From Cryphonectria parasitica EP155 (lineage: Eukaryota; Ascomycota; Sordariomycetes; Diaporthales; Cryphonectriaceae), in contig NW_024468914.1 of assembly GCF_011745365.1 (NCBI RefSeq), positions 2,816,228 to 2,880,227 on the forward strand: DNA of 64,000 nt, in the 5' to 3' direction. Of the stretch, positions 1-10,328 are shown in pieces (position 1 is the first letter of the stretch; the number at the start of each line of letters is the position of its first letter). Below the pieces are notes generated by a model. The model made no database searches, had not been told where the DNA came from, and saw only the letters and a list, made by a program, of their open reading frames with translations. A program made the position numbers and the translations under genes.

Positions 1-3000
1 GTTTTAAGTGCTAATTAGAATTCAGATTGCTGAACTTGGATTCAATTTACTTATTATACTTGATAAGCTTTGTAGATTGCTAAGCTCGTTTCATCTTCTC
101 AATCTTAGCAAGCTTCTATCCGATTATCCCTTCTGATACTAAACTATCAAGCTGAGAATTATTAATTAGCTTGATCTTCTTATTTTTAAGCTTATAAAGA
201 GTATTGATTAAGCTTAAAATATCTTTTCTTTCCTTCCTTATACAATATAGCTAGCATGAATAGCGCTAGCTGCTATGTATTTTATACAAGCAAGATTCTC
301 GAATTGCTCCTTTCTTATTTACTATAAAGCAACTCTTCTTCAACTTCCTTCCCATCAGTTCTACTATTAACTTGTTCATAACAGCTGCAATATCTTATTT
401 AGATATAAACATTACAGCTGTATCTCTCTTCTCTAACAATATCCACTCTGGAATAACTTCTCTGCTAACAGCTCTGCATTCCTCAGAATAGCTGCTAGCA
501 CTTAGTTTTTTGGTATGATTCTATATAAATCCTTCCTTTCAAGGAGTTTCTAATTGCTAATTGTAATGATTAGTTGTACTCCTTCAAAGGCGAAGCTTGT
601 ATAAAGAAATCCGGAAATGAAGTAATTAAAGGAAAGCTTGATCTGCATTATAAATAGCATTTCTAATAATATAGAATAATTTAGCAATATTAATCTATTA
701 TTAATAATATAGAATATTATCTGTTTAGAGAAGCTGCTATAGAAAATATTAGTTTTAAGAATTCTAATAAGCGCTATATTTAATTCATTATATATATATA
801 AGATAATATTCAATATTAGCATATAAGATAAGCATATGCTTAAATACAGAAAGAGAGCTATTAAGCTCATTTTAGCACCTGTATTCAGCATTGCTTATAC
901 AGATTCATTCTCTTTATCTCTCAGCTGCAGAGGGATATATGCTACTAGAGCAATGCTCCTATCTCAGATACTGCTAAGAGCAGTTATAAAAGCTATTACA
1001 GAAGAAAATAAGAATTTATTGAAAGCTTGAATCATATTAACAGTAGGCTTAATATAGCTAGATTCAGCAACAAGAAACAAAGCTTGAACTGCAAATAGTT
1101 AAGCCAGTTTTGAAAAATATTTAATAATATCCTGAGTATTGATAATCTAACTATTAATAAGCTCTTCAAGCTGGAAAAGTATTGAGATTCCGAGTTTATA
1201 CTGCAATAAATTAGCTAATCCAGCAGTATCTATCTTATGCAGATTCGAGCTGGTTTGATTATCAAAATCAACAACTTTTCAAGCTTTAGAGCTAACTTCT
1301 TGAAGACTGTAAATCAGATAAGCTTCCTATTCTGATAATATAACTATTATCTCCCAGCCTAAGATCTTCAATAAGTAGTCTAGAAACTGATTCAGGAGCT
1401 TATTACTAATAGCCTGAATTGTTAGCTTTCTATTCAAACTGTTGAATTGCTTGTTGGATTTCTCTAGTTCAATATTTCCGAAATATATAAGAATCTCAAC
1501 AGTTCTTATACTTGCATCTCCTTTAACCTTACTATCATTATATCTAGCTTCTCCAATACAGCGCTTCTTTGCTTCACCCGCATTTACCTGAGCTTGAATA
1601 AGCTCAATACTTACAGCATTAATGCTGGAAAGCTTTAGTAGATACAGTTCAGCTTGAACTAGAGTAAGATATAACTTTCCTACTTGAATCTTATCAGCAT
1701 TGCTAAGAATCTTAATATTATTAATTCTATACTAATTATTGCATCTAAGAACAGGATCAGTCTCTTTCTATAGTATTTTATTCTTAGCTATCTCAGAATC
1801 TTTATACTATTTCTCATTCTCTTAAATCAAGCTAATATATCGAAAGATCTAAGAATTCTCAACACTCTTTAGCTGCTAATTCTTATAGAAACTGAGAATC
1901 AGATGAATTATATCGCCTTTAGAATTATCTCAAGCGAATATAATCTAGCTATATAATACTGATTTTAATCTAAAGTTTAGAAACTTCAAGCAATTACCAA
2001 GATGCTACTCTAGCTTTGCTAATGCTGAAATATAGCAAATATTACAATCCATAATAGTACGGAGTTCTACATACTTATAAGCTCTATGGAACTTCAATCT
2101 ACAGCTGTAGCATCTGCGTAGAGTTCCATTCTTTTTCAGGATTTCATTAATCTCCGCTTGCTATACTTTAGAGTACTGCTTACTCTTATCCTCCGAACTT
2201 GTATAAATAATATCTATCTGCAAGGAATTTGCATTTTCCTAGGAAGGATTTCTTGCAGAAATAGTTTGGAAATGCCTAATTAGTTATAAGATCTTCTATA
2301 GAGCTTTAGTTTGATTATATGAGATATTCTGCATTTATCTAAGAATATTAGTTTGCAGCTTTAAGGATTTTGCTATTGTAATTTAGTTAATGCAAAGTTG
2401 CTCTATTATTAAAGCTAACTGATTATATTCTTAGTTGCTCTTCTAAATAGATTCAGCTTTCAAGATCTGCTTAATCAGTTTAAGCTAAGCTTGCTAATTA
2501 CAAGTTAACTATTAAAGCAGTTGATAGTATAATAGCCTTACTGCTTATTTCAATAGATTTATTAATTAACTGAAAGTACTATATATTGAATATAGAATAG
2601 GAATAAGCTATATCTGATTAAGAACTAGCTAAGGTAAAGATATAGAAAAATCTTGAAATTAAGCCTGTTAATGAAGTTAAAGATTGGTAGCATCAAAGGC
2701 AAGTTAGTCTTGAATCTCCTCCTGAAATGCTTTACAATGAACCTTCAATAGCTTTTCCATAAGATAAGGCTACTTCTTGTTGCTAATGCTTTCAGCAGTA
2801 ATATTATAGTCAGCTTGGAAATGCTTAATTCAGATCAAAGAAAGCTTCATTCATGCTTCTACTACAGATTAACTATCTCTGATCTTAAAATAAGTAAGAG
2901 CATTATTATAGTTTATAATGAATAATCAGAAGCTAGCAGTATCAGTAATAAAACAGTTATTGATAATATTCAGGCGCTTCTGCTCGAGAGTATACATCTA

Positions 3001-4647
3001 AAGATAATCCTAAGAGCAATAAGCAATTAATAATTGCTTTTTCTATTTATTTCAAGTTTTAGCGCTTGTAATGAATCTCTTTACTTCTTTAGCAACGATT
3101 ATATCTGCATAGAAGCTTTTTATAAAGTTAAATGCTTAAATATTATTAATCCCTTTAATCTAATGCTACTAGTTGAATTGCTTCAGCTACAAGAAAACTT
3201 CTATACAAGCAAATAATATCAATCTATTACTAGCAAGCTCACTATAAAAGAGAAATCTGAAGTTCTAATCATAGTAATTGTTAGCTAGGTAGTTGGCTGA
3301 ACTGAGTATTTGATTGGAAGAGCTCTTAGATGTAGAAGCTATCTTCTTTCTTGATTATCGCTTTTTCCGATATTTCTTTGCTTTCCTGATTCAAGATTCT
3401 TGAGTTGAGAGCGCTACAGCTGGAATGCCTTCTATATCCTGCAGAAAACAATACTGTAGAGATTAAGAGAATTCAGATGCTTAAAAGAGATTTAGTTTAT
3501 AAATAGAGCATATATAAGATCTATCTTATAATAAATAATAAGAAATTGAGTTAGCTATTCTATATTATACTAGAATTTCCTTTATTAATAGTTTTGCTAA
3601 CTAATAAAGATATTTCTGATTAGATATAAAGTATTGATTAAAGTTTAATATTGGATAATATTATTATAATTCTCAACTTTTATTTCTTATATGCACTAAT
3701 AGTTTCTTATCTTTATCTTCTTATATTCTTCATTTTTAAAATAATGCAATCAGCAAGCTTTTAATCCAAAGAATTAATGTAGCCAGATATATTCAGATAA
3801 AGCATGCTGATCAGACTATTATAAGGAGCACAGATCTTATTAATTATACTACTTTTCTCTGCAGAATACTATTTATCAAAAGCATTTTACTTTGTAATTT
3901 AATCATAAATCTATATCCAATATAGTTAAACTTTCCGCTGCAGCCTGTATAAGTCTGAGCTATATCAGCTTCTATATAGAATCATTAATTGATATAGAAA
4001 ATGTTGGAAAAAGGAATTTGTTTCTTCGTAATATTAGCTTGCAAGCTCAATACATCATTTACTAGCTTACAACCAGAACTCATACTACTCCTTCTCTATC
4101 CATCCATCTTCTCTCTACAAGAAGTTTCAAGCATAATTCAGAGTTCAAACATAATGCACAGCCTATTATATAAGTATAATAGATAAAGGAAATAAAAGAG
4201 CTCAGCAGGAAAAAAGAATATATCCATCCATAGAATAAACTTGCTGCTCTTACTAATCCTTACAAACTATAATGCAAACAGCTCTGAGCTACCAGTCTGA
4301 ACAGCTAAGTTCATACTTACTGCATCATTAAATCAGAACTAGAGCGCTATCGCTCTCGAAAGAAAAAGGGATAAATAGCTGCCGAAGCAATGGGCAAGAG
4401 CTCATGCAACCCAAGCGTGCCTGTGCAGATAAGAACAGCAAACTAAGGCTACATGGGCATAAGAACAGGGTGAAAAATCTGTCTTAGATCTGTCCAAAGG
4501 GTTCAAAATTGAAAAGAAGAGAAAGAATGCTTCATTGTTGCTTATAGCTAAAGAATTTGAAAAGTAGGTGGTATTCTTTATATGTATGAGAACCCTTAAC
4601 CTACTGTACTCCATGTCCCACGGACTACTACCCTGGCCATCATAACA
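1..4647 (-). mobile_element. Gypsy-X copy 1: RIP-degraded Ty3/gypsy element, 5' part
   Basis: This is the 5' end of a minus-strand LTR retrotransposon: a 319-bp LTR (4,329-4,647) followed leftwards by about 4.3 kb of gag-side sequence. It runs off the window at position 1. It aligns along its whole length, in the same orientation, with 24,102-28,746 of copy 2, where the downstream pol domains can be read, so the family assignment comes from copy 2. Reading frames are broken by many stops, and differences from copy 2 are mostly C/T and G/A, as RIP predicts. Its right flank (4,648 on) is the gag region of chromovirus A, so this copy apparently inserted into A. Short ORFs here (for example 550-891 and 836-1030) are debris, not genes. 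Confidence 0.8.
4329..4647 (-). repeat. Gypsy-X 5' LTR (copy 1), 319 bp
   Basis: This is one of three 319-bp blocks (also 16,434-16,752 and 28,428-28,746) with the same ends. Read on the minus strand it starts TGTTATGATGG and ends near CTGATTTA, a RIP-altered version of the TG...CA termini. A 5' LTR role follows from the gag-side sequence that continues beyond it in both long copies. Confidence 0.75.
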
Positions 4648-5640
4648 ATAGCAGGGCGAGAGTATATGCTTAGCACAATTACGAGCAGTAACAACTCGAA
4701 CTGCTCCGATATCACTGAATGAAGCATTCAGGCGCTGAAGAAAGAGCTTAACGATAATGCTCTTCGCCATTTCTCATTACTTGCATCAGATATTATAATC
4801 AGAGAAATGGATAAAGGATGATACTCTTTTGGTTACTGATACAAATACATGAATAATACTGAAAATGCTTCTCAGACAACGGAAAGATTAAGCTAGAATG
4901 AACAATCTAACGATTCACTGAAGTCTCCTGTAAATAATAAACCCAAGAAGCTTACAGAAAGATTTCCTTTCAGCATTAGGTGGAATAAGGAAACAACATG
5001 GATTGAATATCTCGTCTATAGGATAGAATTAAAAGAGCTCTTTATCTGCATTTCCTTGCAGAACATCAAAATATGAGAAAATAAGAATCTCCGAATCAGT
5101 CTACTTTATAATCTATATTACAAATTAGCTTGAATCTCCTGTACCTATTATAGCTGCAGAATGCATTTTTCGAACAAGGTGCAATACGAATGATTTTCCA
5201 TTAGAGAACCAGAACAAATCCTTCAGGCTGTTGAGAAATAGGAACTCCGCTTCAGAGAGATTTTCAATAAGCAATATTACAATGCATATATTGGATTACC
5301 AGATGATTGTTCCATATAATGCATAAACAAGAAAATAAGATAGTAGTAGTATAAGATGATACTTTGTACGATTTATATTAATGATAAGGTTTGCAACTAG
5401 TATTAACGGAAGAAAGATTAGGAATAATAACAATACAAGCAAAAGTAAGCTAAGAAGCTTGCTTAAGAAGCAGCAAAGCAGGCTCAGAAGGATAAGCAGT
5501 TCTCAACAAATTCAAAAGGATAGGATTGCTTGTAAAGGGACTACAGACGATCAGACTGAAACAGTTCCTATATGAAGCTTCTAAAACAGATTATGCTTAT
5601 ATCAAGTTCGATATATATATTCAAGAATACAAATATAGCG
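4648..5640 (+). pseudogene. Chromovirus A gag remnant
   Basis: This is the region upstream of the protease remnant. It is recognised by position and by its alignment with inverted copy B (about 14,300-15,330). No zinc knuckle could be read. A Lys/Arg/Gln-rich stretch near 5,400-5,560 is conserved between the two copies, which suggests the C-terminal, nucleic-acid-binding end of gag. The frame is broken repeatedly. Confidence 0.55.
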
Positions 5641-5950
5641 TACTATTGAACAGTGATGCTTAGAGAAACTTCATATTCTTATACATTATTAATCAGGCAC
5701 AACTACAATGGAAATGAAAGAGATGCTCATATACTTTTAGCATTGTGGAAGAACAATCTGTTGTATACAACCAAGGAGTAATCGATAAGGAGATTGATTA
5801 CTTATTTATTTTGATCTAGGGATATGCATTCCAGGTTTCCTTTGATATTACGGATATAGTACAGCATGAGCTGATTATAGAGCTTTCATAGCTTAAAGAG
5901 CACAATCCTCGAATCGATTGAATTACTGGCTAGATCTTATGAGAATAAGC
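5640..5950 (+). pseudogene. Chromovirus A aspartic protease remnant
   Basis: At about 5,648 the frame reads NSDA followed by a stop and RNFI, a degraded form of the retroviral-type protease signature (D-S/T-G-A). The catalytic Asp codon now reads Asn. Downstream, fragments such as VVYNQGVIDKEID and HELIIEL fit the C-terminal half of chromoviral proteases. Stops replace at least two Trp codons. Confidence 0.65.
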
Positions 5951-6579
5951 TATATTCAGAGAGATAGTTATAATTAACAGCGCAGGATCGAAGCTAGTGG
6001 TTGAAGAATATTCAGGAAAAGAAGCTTTATACAACTTCATATATATCTTCAAACTAGCAAGGCTGGCGGTTCAAGAAGAAGGATCTAGTAATAAGCGAAC
6101 TCAAACAGTGCTAGGGCGCTAACAGGTTAGCAAAACAACGGAAGCGAGACTCTCAGCAAGTCGGTTCGCTCTGGAGCAGCAAGGAAAAGCTTCAGAATGT
6201 GGATTGTGGAATTATACAGGAAAAACCTCGAAACTAGGCTCTCGAGCGCTCAGTTCAGCTCGGAGCGAACGCTCAAGGCTCTCGAAAACGCTATTAGAAA
6301 AGAAGCATGCTCAGCGGTATCTACTGTTCCTCCAGGTAGCAGAAATAGCATAAGGATCAGAACCAATACTTGTAAATATACTATGAGAATATCACAAGTT
6401 CAAGAAACTGTTTCAAGAAGAATTGAATACAGGATTGCTAGAATACAGCCTATACAACTACGAGATTCTGCTACAAGAAGGGAAATAGCTCAAGTTCTTC
6501 TCTATTTACAGATTAGATAAGATACAGCTAGAAGTACTTAAGGAGTATCTTGATAAAAACTTTAAGAAAGAATATATAT

Positions 6580-7160
6580 AATTATTGCAATTATCAGCAG
6601 AATATCCCATTCTGTTTGTACTTAAGAAAAATAGCAAGCTTAGGCTATATATTGATTATAAGCAACTTAATAATATTATAATTAAAAATCGATATCCATT
6701 GCTACTTATTAAGGAATTATGAAATAGATTGCAAGGAGCATAGTGATTCATAGTTCTGAATCTGAAAAGAGCTTATAATCTGATCAGAATAAAAGAAGAA
6801 GAAGAATGAAAGACTGCTTTCAGAATATGCTACGGATACTATGAATATTTGATTATGCTCTTTAGCTTAATGAATACTTCAGCTTTATTTTAGGAAATGA
6901 TCAATTATGTTCTATGCAAGCATCTGAATCAGTTTGTTATTGCTTATCTCAATAATATCCTTATCTACTCTTGAATACTTGAAGAATACAAGAAATATGT
7001 GGAAATAGTGTTGCAAATGCTCTAAGATGCAAAACTTCTTGTGGAATCTGCAAAGAGTTACTTTTATATACAAAAAGTTGATTATCTCGGATTCACGATC
7101 AAGCTGGGATGCATTAAGCTATAGAAGAATAAAGTAGAAGCTGTTAGAAACTGGCTAATT
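6580..7160 (+). pseudogene. Chromovirus A reverse transcriptase remnant
   Basis: Ordered RT motifs are clear: [12 protein letters not shown] (block 2), NRYPL, LKRAYNLIRI (block 3), KTAFRICYGYYEYL (block 4) and YLNNILIYS at about 6,944. The last is the YLDD catalytic box with both Asp codons turned into Asn, so polymerase activity is lost. Stops sit at former Trp/Gln positions. The spacing is standard for Ty3/gypsy. Confidence 0.9.
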
Positions 7161-7369
7161 CCTAAAAACATTAGGGATGTTAGGTTTTTCCTTGAATATG
7201 TTAACTTTTATAAGCAGTTTATTAAGAATTACAGCTGAATTGCATATTCTCTTACAAATCTTACTAAGAAGGAATAATCTTTTGAATGGATTTTCAAAGC
7301 ATAAAAAGCTTTCAATGAGATTATTAAGTATATTATCTTAGAGCTAGTTCTGTATAAAGCAGATCCTTA

Positions 7370-7800
7370 TAAATCCTTTGAAGTTGAGATTGATGTATTA
7401 GGATATATACTTGAAGAATAATTTGATTAGCGAAATGATTAAGAATATTTAAGAATTATAAGCAACTTCTCAAAGAAGTTAAATAGCTCGGAAATTAACT
7501 ATGAAATCCCTGATCAGGAATTCATAGCAATAGTGAAAGCTTTCGAGGAGTAGCAATACTATTTTATCAGCATATAATATCCAATTATAGTTCACTTGAA
7601 TTATAAGAATCTGATTACATTCATAATAATTAAGGTTTTGAATAAGCAATAAATTAGATAAGCAGAATTCCTTTTATAGTTCGATTTCAAAATTGTATAT
7701 TACAAGAGCTCAGAGAACGAATGAGCAGATGCTTTCAGTAGAAGATCAGACTATTAAGATGCGGATTCCTCGGATATACAGAATATCTTCGCTTAAGATA
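7370..7800 (+). pseudogene. Chromovirus A RNase H remnant
   Basis: The frame reads FEVEIDVLGYIL, then after several stops ISNFSKKLNSSEINYE and QEFIAIVKAFEE. This is the Ty3/gypsy RNase H sequence in the correct position after RT. The first catalytic Asp (EID) is still visible, but frame breaks make the domain dead. Confidence 0.85.
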
Positions 7801-7979
7801 AATCAGGAAATCTTGTTAATGTATATAGAGAACTGAATGCTGCTTTCAGAATCGAATCCTTGAAAAGGAATTCAGAATCAATAATTCCGAATGAATAAAA
7901 CAACTATATTAAGAAAATATATAGCATACTAGCATATAAGTATTAGAAAGTTAGAATAATTTATAAATATATCAAAAGA

Positions 7980-8640
7980 TATTGGAATTTACTAGATCTT
8001 AGAAAAAGAATTGAAAATATTCTATGATAATGCAATAGCTGCAAGAAAAATAAAGCAGAAAGATATAAGCTTTATGAACTACTGTACTTCTTACTAATAC
8101 TTATAATTATTTAGCAATTCATTAGTTTAAACTTTATTATTAAGCTATCTTTCTTATAAGAATTCTTAATTAAGATACAATATAATAGCATTCTAGTAAT
8201 AGTTTGCAGACTGAGCAAGTATGCTTACTTTCTCTTCTATAAGAAAAGCAGTATGATAAAAGAATTCGTATATACATTTCTCAGAATGATCATTGCTAAT
8301 CATAGTATACTAGAAGAAGTAATTTCTGATAGAGATAGAAAGTTCAACTCGAAATTTTGAACTTTACTTATAAAACAGCTCGGAATACATCACAGGATGT
8401 TTACAGCATTCTATTCGCAGATAGATAAACAGATAGAAAGAATGAATTAGGTTGTTAAATAATATTTTCAATACTATATCAATCAGAAACAGAACAACTG
8501 AGTTAATCTGTTACCTCTTATACAGTTTGCTTATAATAGCGCAGATATAAGCATAATAAAAAAGTTACTATTCTTTATATTTTATGAATATAATCCAATA
8601 GCTTATTATAAGATACTGCTAAGAGCAGATGCAGAAGCTG
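7980..8640 (+). pseudogene. Chromovirus A integrase remnant
   Basis: A zinc-finger remnant reads CDNCNSCKKNKAERY near 8,025. The DDE core follows: ILVIVCRLSKYAYF, VISDRDRKFNSKF, and a degraded Q-x-D-x-Q-x-E-R segment near 8,420-8,445, then QFAYNSADIS. The order and spacing fit a chromoviral integrase. Stops interrupt it. Confidence 0.85.
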
Positions 8641-8979
8641 TAGATAAAAAGGTTAAGAAGATTAAGAAAGTTTAGAAGGAACTCTGATCAGAATTATAAT
8701 TTGTTTAAGAATGAATAATGCAGTATGCAAATTCCAAAAGGATTAAGGGATTAATCCTACAGGAGGGAGATAAGATTTATCTACTTCGAAAAAACATTAA
8801 AATAATAAGATCTAGCAATAAATTTGATTATAAGAAGTTAGAATTATTCAAAATCTTATAATAAATCTCTCTAGTTAATTACAAGCTAGCATTATCTTAT
8901 GAAATGAGAATATACTCAGTTTTCCACATCTTACTGCTGGAATCAGCAGCATAGAAAATATTAACAGATAATATAGCAG

Positions 8980-9170
8980 AAGTAGAAAACAATAAACTAG
9001 AGTATAAGATAGAAAAGATCCTCAAGCATAGAAGCATAAACAGCACAAGAGAATACCTCATCAAATGAAAAGGTTATTCAGCAAGCGAAAATTCTTAGAA
9101 ACTACAGAAAAACATTAAAAATGCTTAGGAAAAGATAGCTGAATATTGAAAAAGGAAGGAAATCAGTACT
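8980..9170 (+). pseudogene. Chromovirus A chromodomain remnant
   Basis: After integrase the frame reads LEYKIEKILKHRSIN, TREYLIK, a stop at the expected Trp, KGYSASENS, and a stop before KLQKNIKNA. This is the chromodomain consensus (Y-x-V-E-x-I-L, Y-L-V-K-W-x-G, S-x-x-x-x-T/S-W-E-P), which in chromoviruses is proposed to direct insertion to heterochromatin. Both aromatic-cage Trp codons have become stops. Confidence 0.8.
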
Positions 9171-9238
9171 TAAGATGATTGCTCTGCTCCGAATCAAAAC
9201 TCAGAAGCCTCGAGAATCTTACTCTTCAGAAAGCTCAA

Positions 9239-9790
9239 CTAATCTATTACAGAATCTCCCAAATCTACAGAATTCCAGTTGAAATCTCCAAAAGAAGAAT
9301 CTCCAGCTACAACAACAGATTTCTCTGTTACTACAGCCTGCACTTCAGCAGCAATACATACTCTCTCAGCCTCAGCTTTCTCAGCTTCCATACAATCCAA
9401 TTTCTCTATGCAAGTAATGCTACGATGCAGAGCACATTTCATCTTCTCGAACTATATCTGCTTCTGTTAATGCAAACAGAGAAGCTTAGTCTTCCTCTTC
9501 TCAATCTCATTCTCCAACTTTCGATGTTGAGTAGCAATATTGCAAAGCTTCTCAGGGGAAGAGCTCATAATATCGCACTTGAAGCAGCCCAGTTGAATGC
9601 ATTCGATATAACGAGAAGAGTCTTCGGGAGATACCTTGCAGGATTTGAAACTATAATCCTTGCAATAGGAATAAACGAGCATCTCAATAAAATTTTCCAA
9701 GAGGCGGGAAATCAAGAGATCTTGATCTTGAGTACTCTTTGGAATAGAAGAAGATTTGCAAATATGGGATTTGTTGATTCTATTCAACAT
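9239..9790 (-). pseudogene. Antisense Cys-rich ORF in the 3' region of chromovirus A
   Basis: On the strand opposite the element, between chromodomain and 3' LTR, one frame runs about 184 codons from an ATG at 9,790 to 9,239, interrupted only by TAA at 9,467-9,469 and one further stop about 12 bases beyond it. The N-terminal half has a Cys cluster spaced C-x7-C-x12-C-x4-C-x2-C (around YCKDY, SCKVS, ECIQLGCFKCD). A charged, probably helical stretch follows (HRKLENEIEKRKTK), and the tail is acidic (FGDFNWNSVDLGDS). The sense polyprotein frames of the same element contain far more stops. A zinc-binding, coiled-coil protein is plausible, but I cannot name the family. It may be element-encoded antisense cargo, now decayed. 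Inverted copy B retains only its distal end. Confidence 0.55.
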
Positions 9791-9882
9791 CTCAATCAGG
9801 AAAGCAAGATTATGTATACGAAGAACTTGCTAGAATACTTACAGAAGATTGTTGAGAATAATAACTGATAGAAGGAAGATGA

Positions 9883-10328
9883 TGTTATAATTCATCCAAT
9901 ATGCAGATTACAGAATAAGCTCTACTAACCAAGAAACTAGGTATTACAACCCAATATCGGATACTAATCAGGATTATGTAATCCGGGTTAGGATTGCTAG
10001 CGCAGCTATGTTAACTATAAATATAATTAATATATTTAAGAAACAACTATGAGGAATCGGAATATAATCGGGATAATTAGAACTGAAGAGCTGAATATAT
10101 AAGAGCATGTTCATTATCATTAGATAGATTCAGTATATAGCTCTTCAGTTGTTAATCTAAGTATTCAGTTTCATATACTGAGTAGCTCCAAAGGCAGTGA
10201 ATACTTGCATCGCTTATTAGGACTTGTATGGTTCCGTATTCAAGGACTTGACACTTTGATACCGCTCTTGTTAGCATAAATCCCTTCGTGTATTTAGGAA
10301 TCTTCGGATTGCTGCAGTGCTTATTACA
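9883..10328 (+). repeat. Chromovirus A 3' LTR, 446 bp
   Basis: The LTR begins TGTTATAATTCATCC and ends TTATTACA (TG...CA). Related LTRs occur at 28,840-29,333 (reverse), 29,612-30,055 and 30,173-30,637 (forward). A shared block contains AGCTCTTCAGTTGTTAATCT, and another GCTCTTGTTAGCATAAA. After its last base the sequence passes directly into the interior of copy B in the opposite orientation. Confidence 0.85.

Larger units (their letters stand above)
4648..10328 (+). mobile_element. Chromovirus A: RIP-degraded Ty3/gypsy element with chromodomain
   Basis: On the plus strand the classic chromoviral order can be followed through stop codons: gag remnant, protease, reverse transcriptase, RNase H, integrase, chromodomain and a 3' LTR ending at 10,328. 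The 5' LTR and start of gag are missing because the element is interrupted at 4,648 by gypsy-X copy 1; the rest should lie left of the window. The inverted copy B (10,329-16,433) matches A from its left end through about 9,320. Most stops are explained by CAA/CAG to TAA/TAG and TGG to TGA/TAG, the RIP signature. The element cannot encode a functional polyprotein. Confidence 0.88.

Noticed and set aside
836..1030. Short ORF in gypsy-X copy 1
   Set aside because: The corresponding part of copy 2 (about 24,940-25,130) does not preserve the frame.
4402..4770. 122-codon minus-strand ORF at the gypsy-X / chromovirus A junction
   Set aside because: It spans an LTR and the gag of another element on opposite strands. 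It has no family features and is a chance frame across a junction.
9179..9868. 229-codon plus-strand ORF after the chromodomain
   Set aside because: It overlaps the antisense frame. Its composition is Leu/Ser-rich, as expected for the shadow of the other strand, and the antisense reading has the more protein-like Cys and charge pattern.
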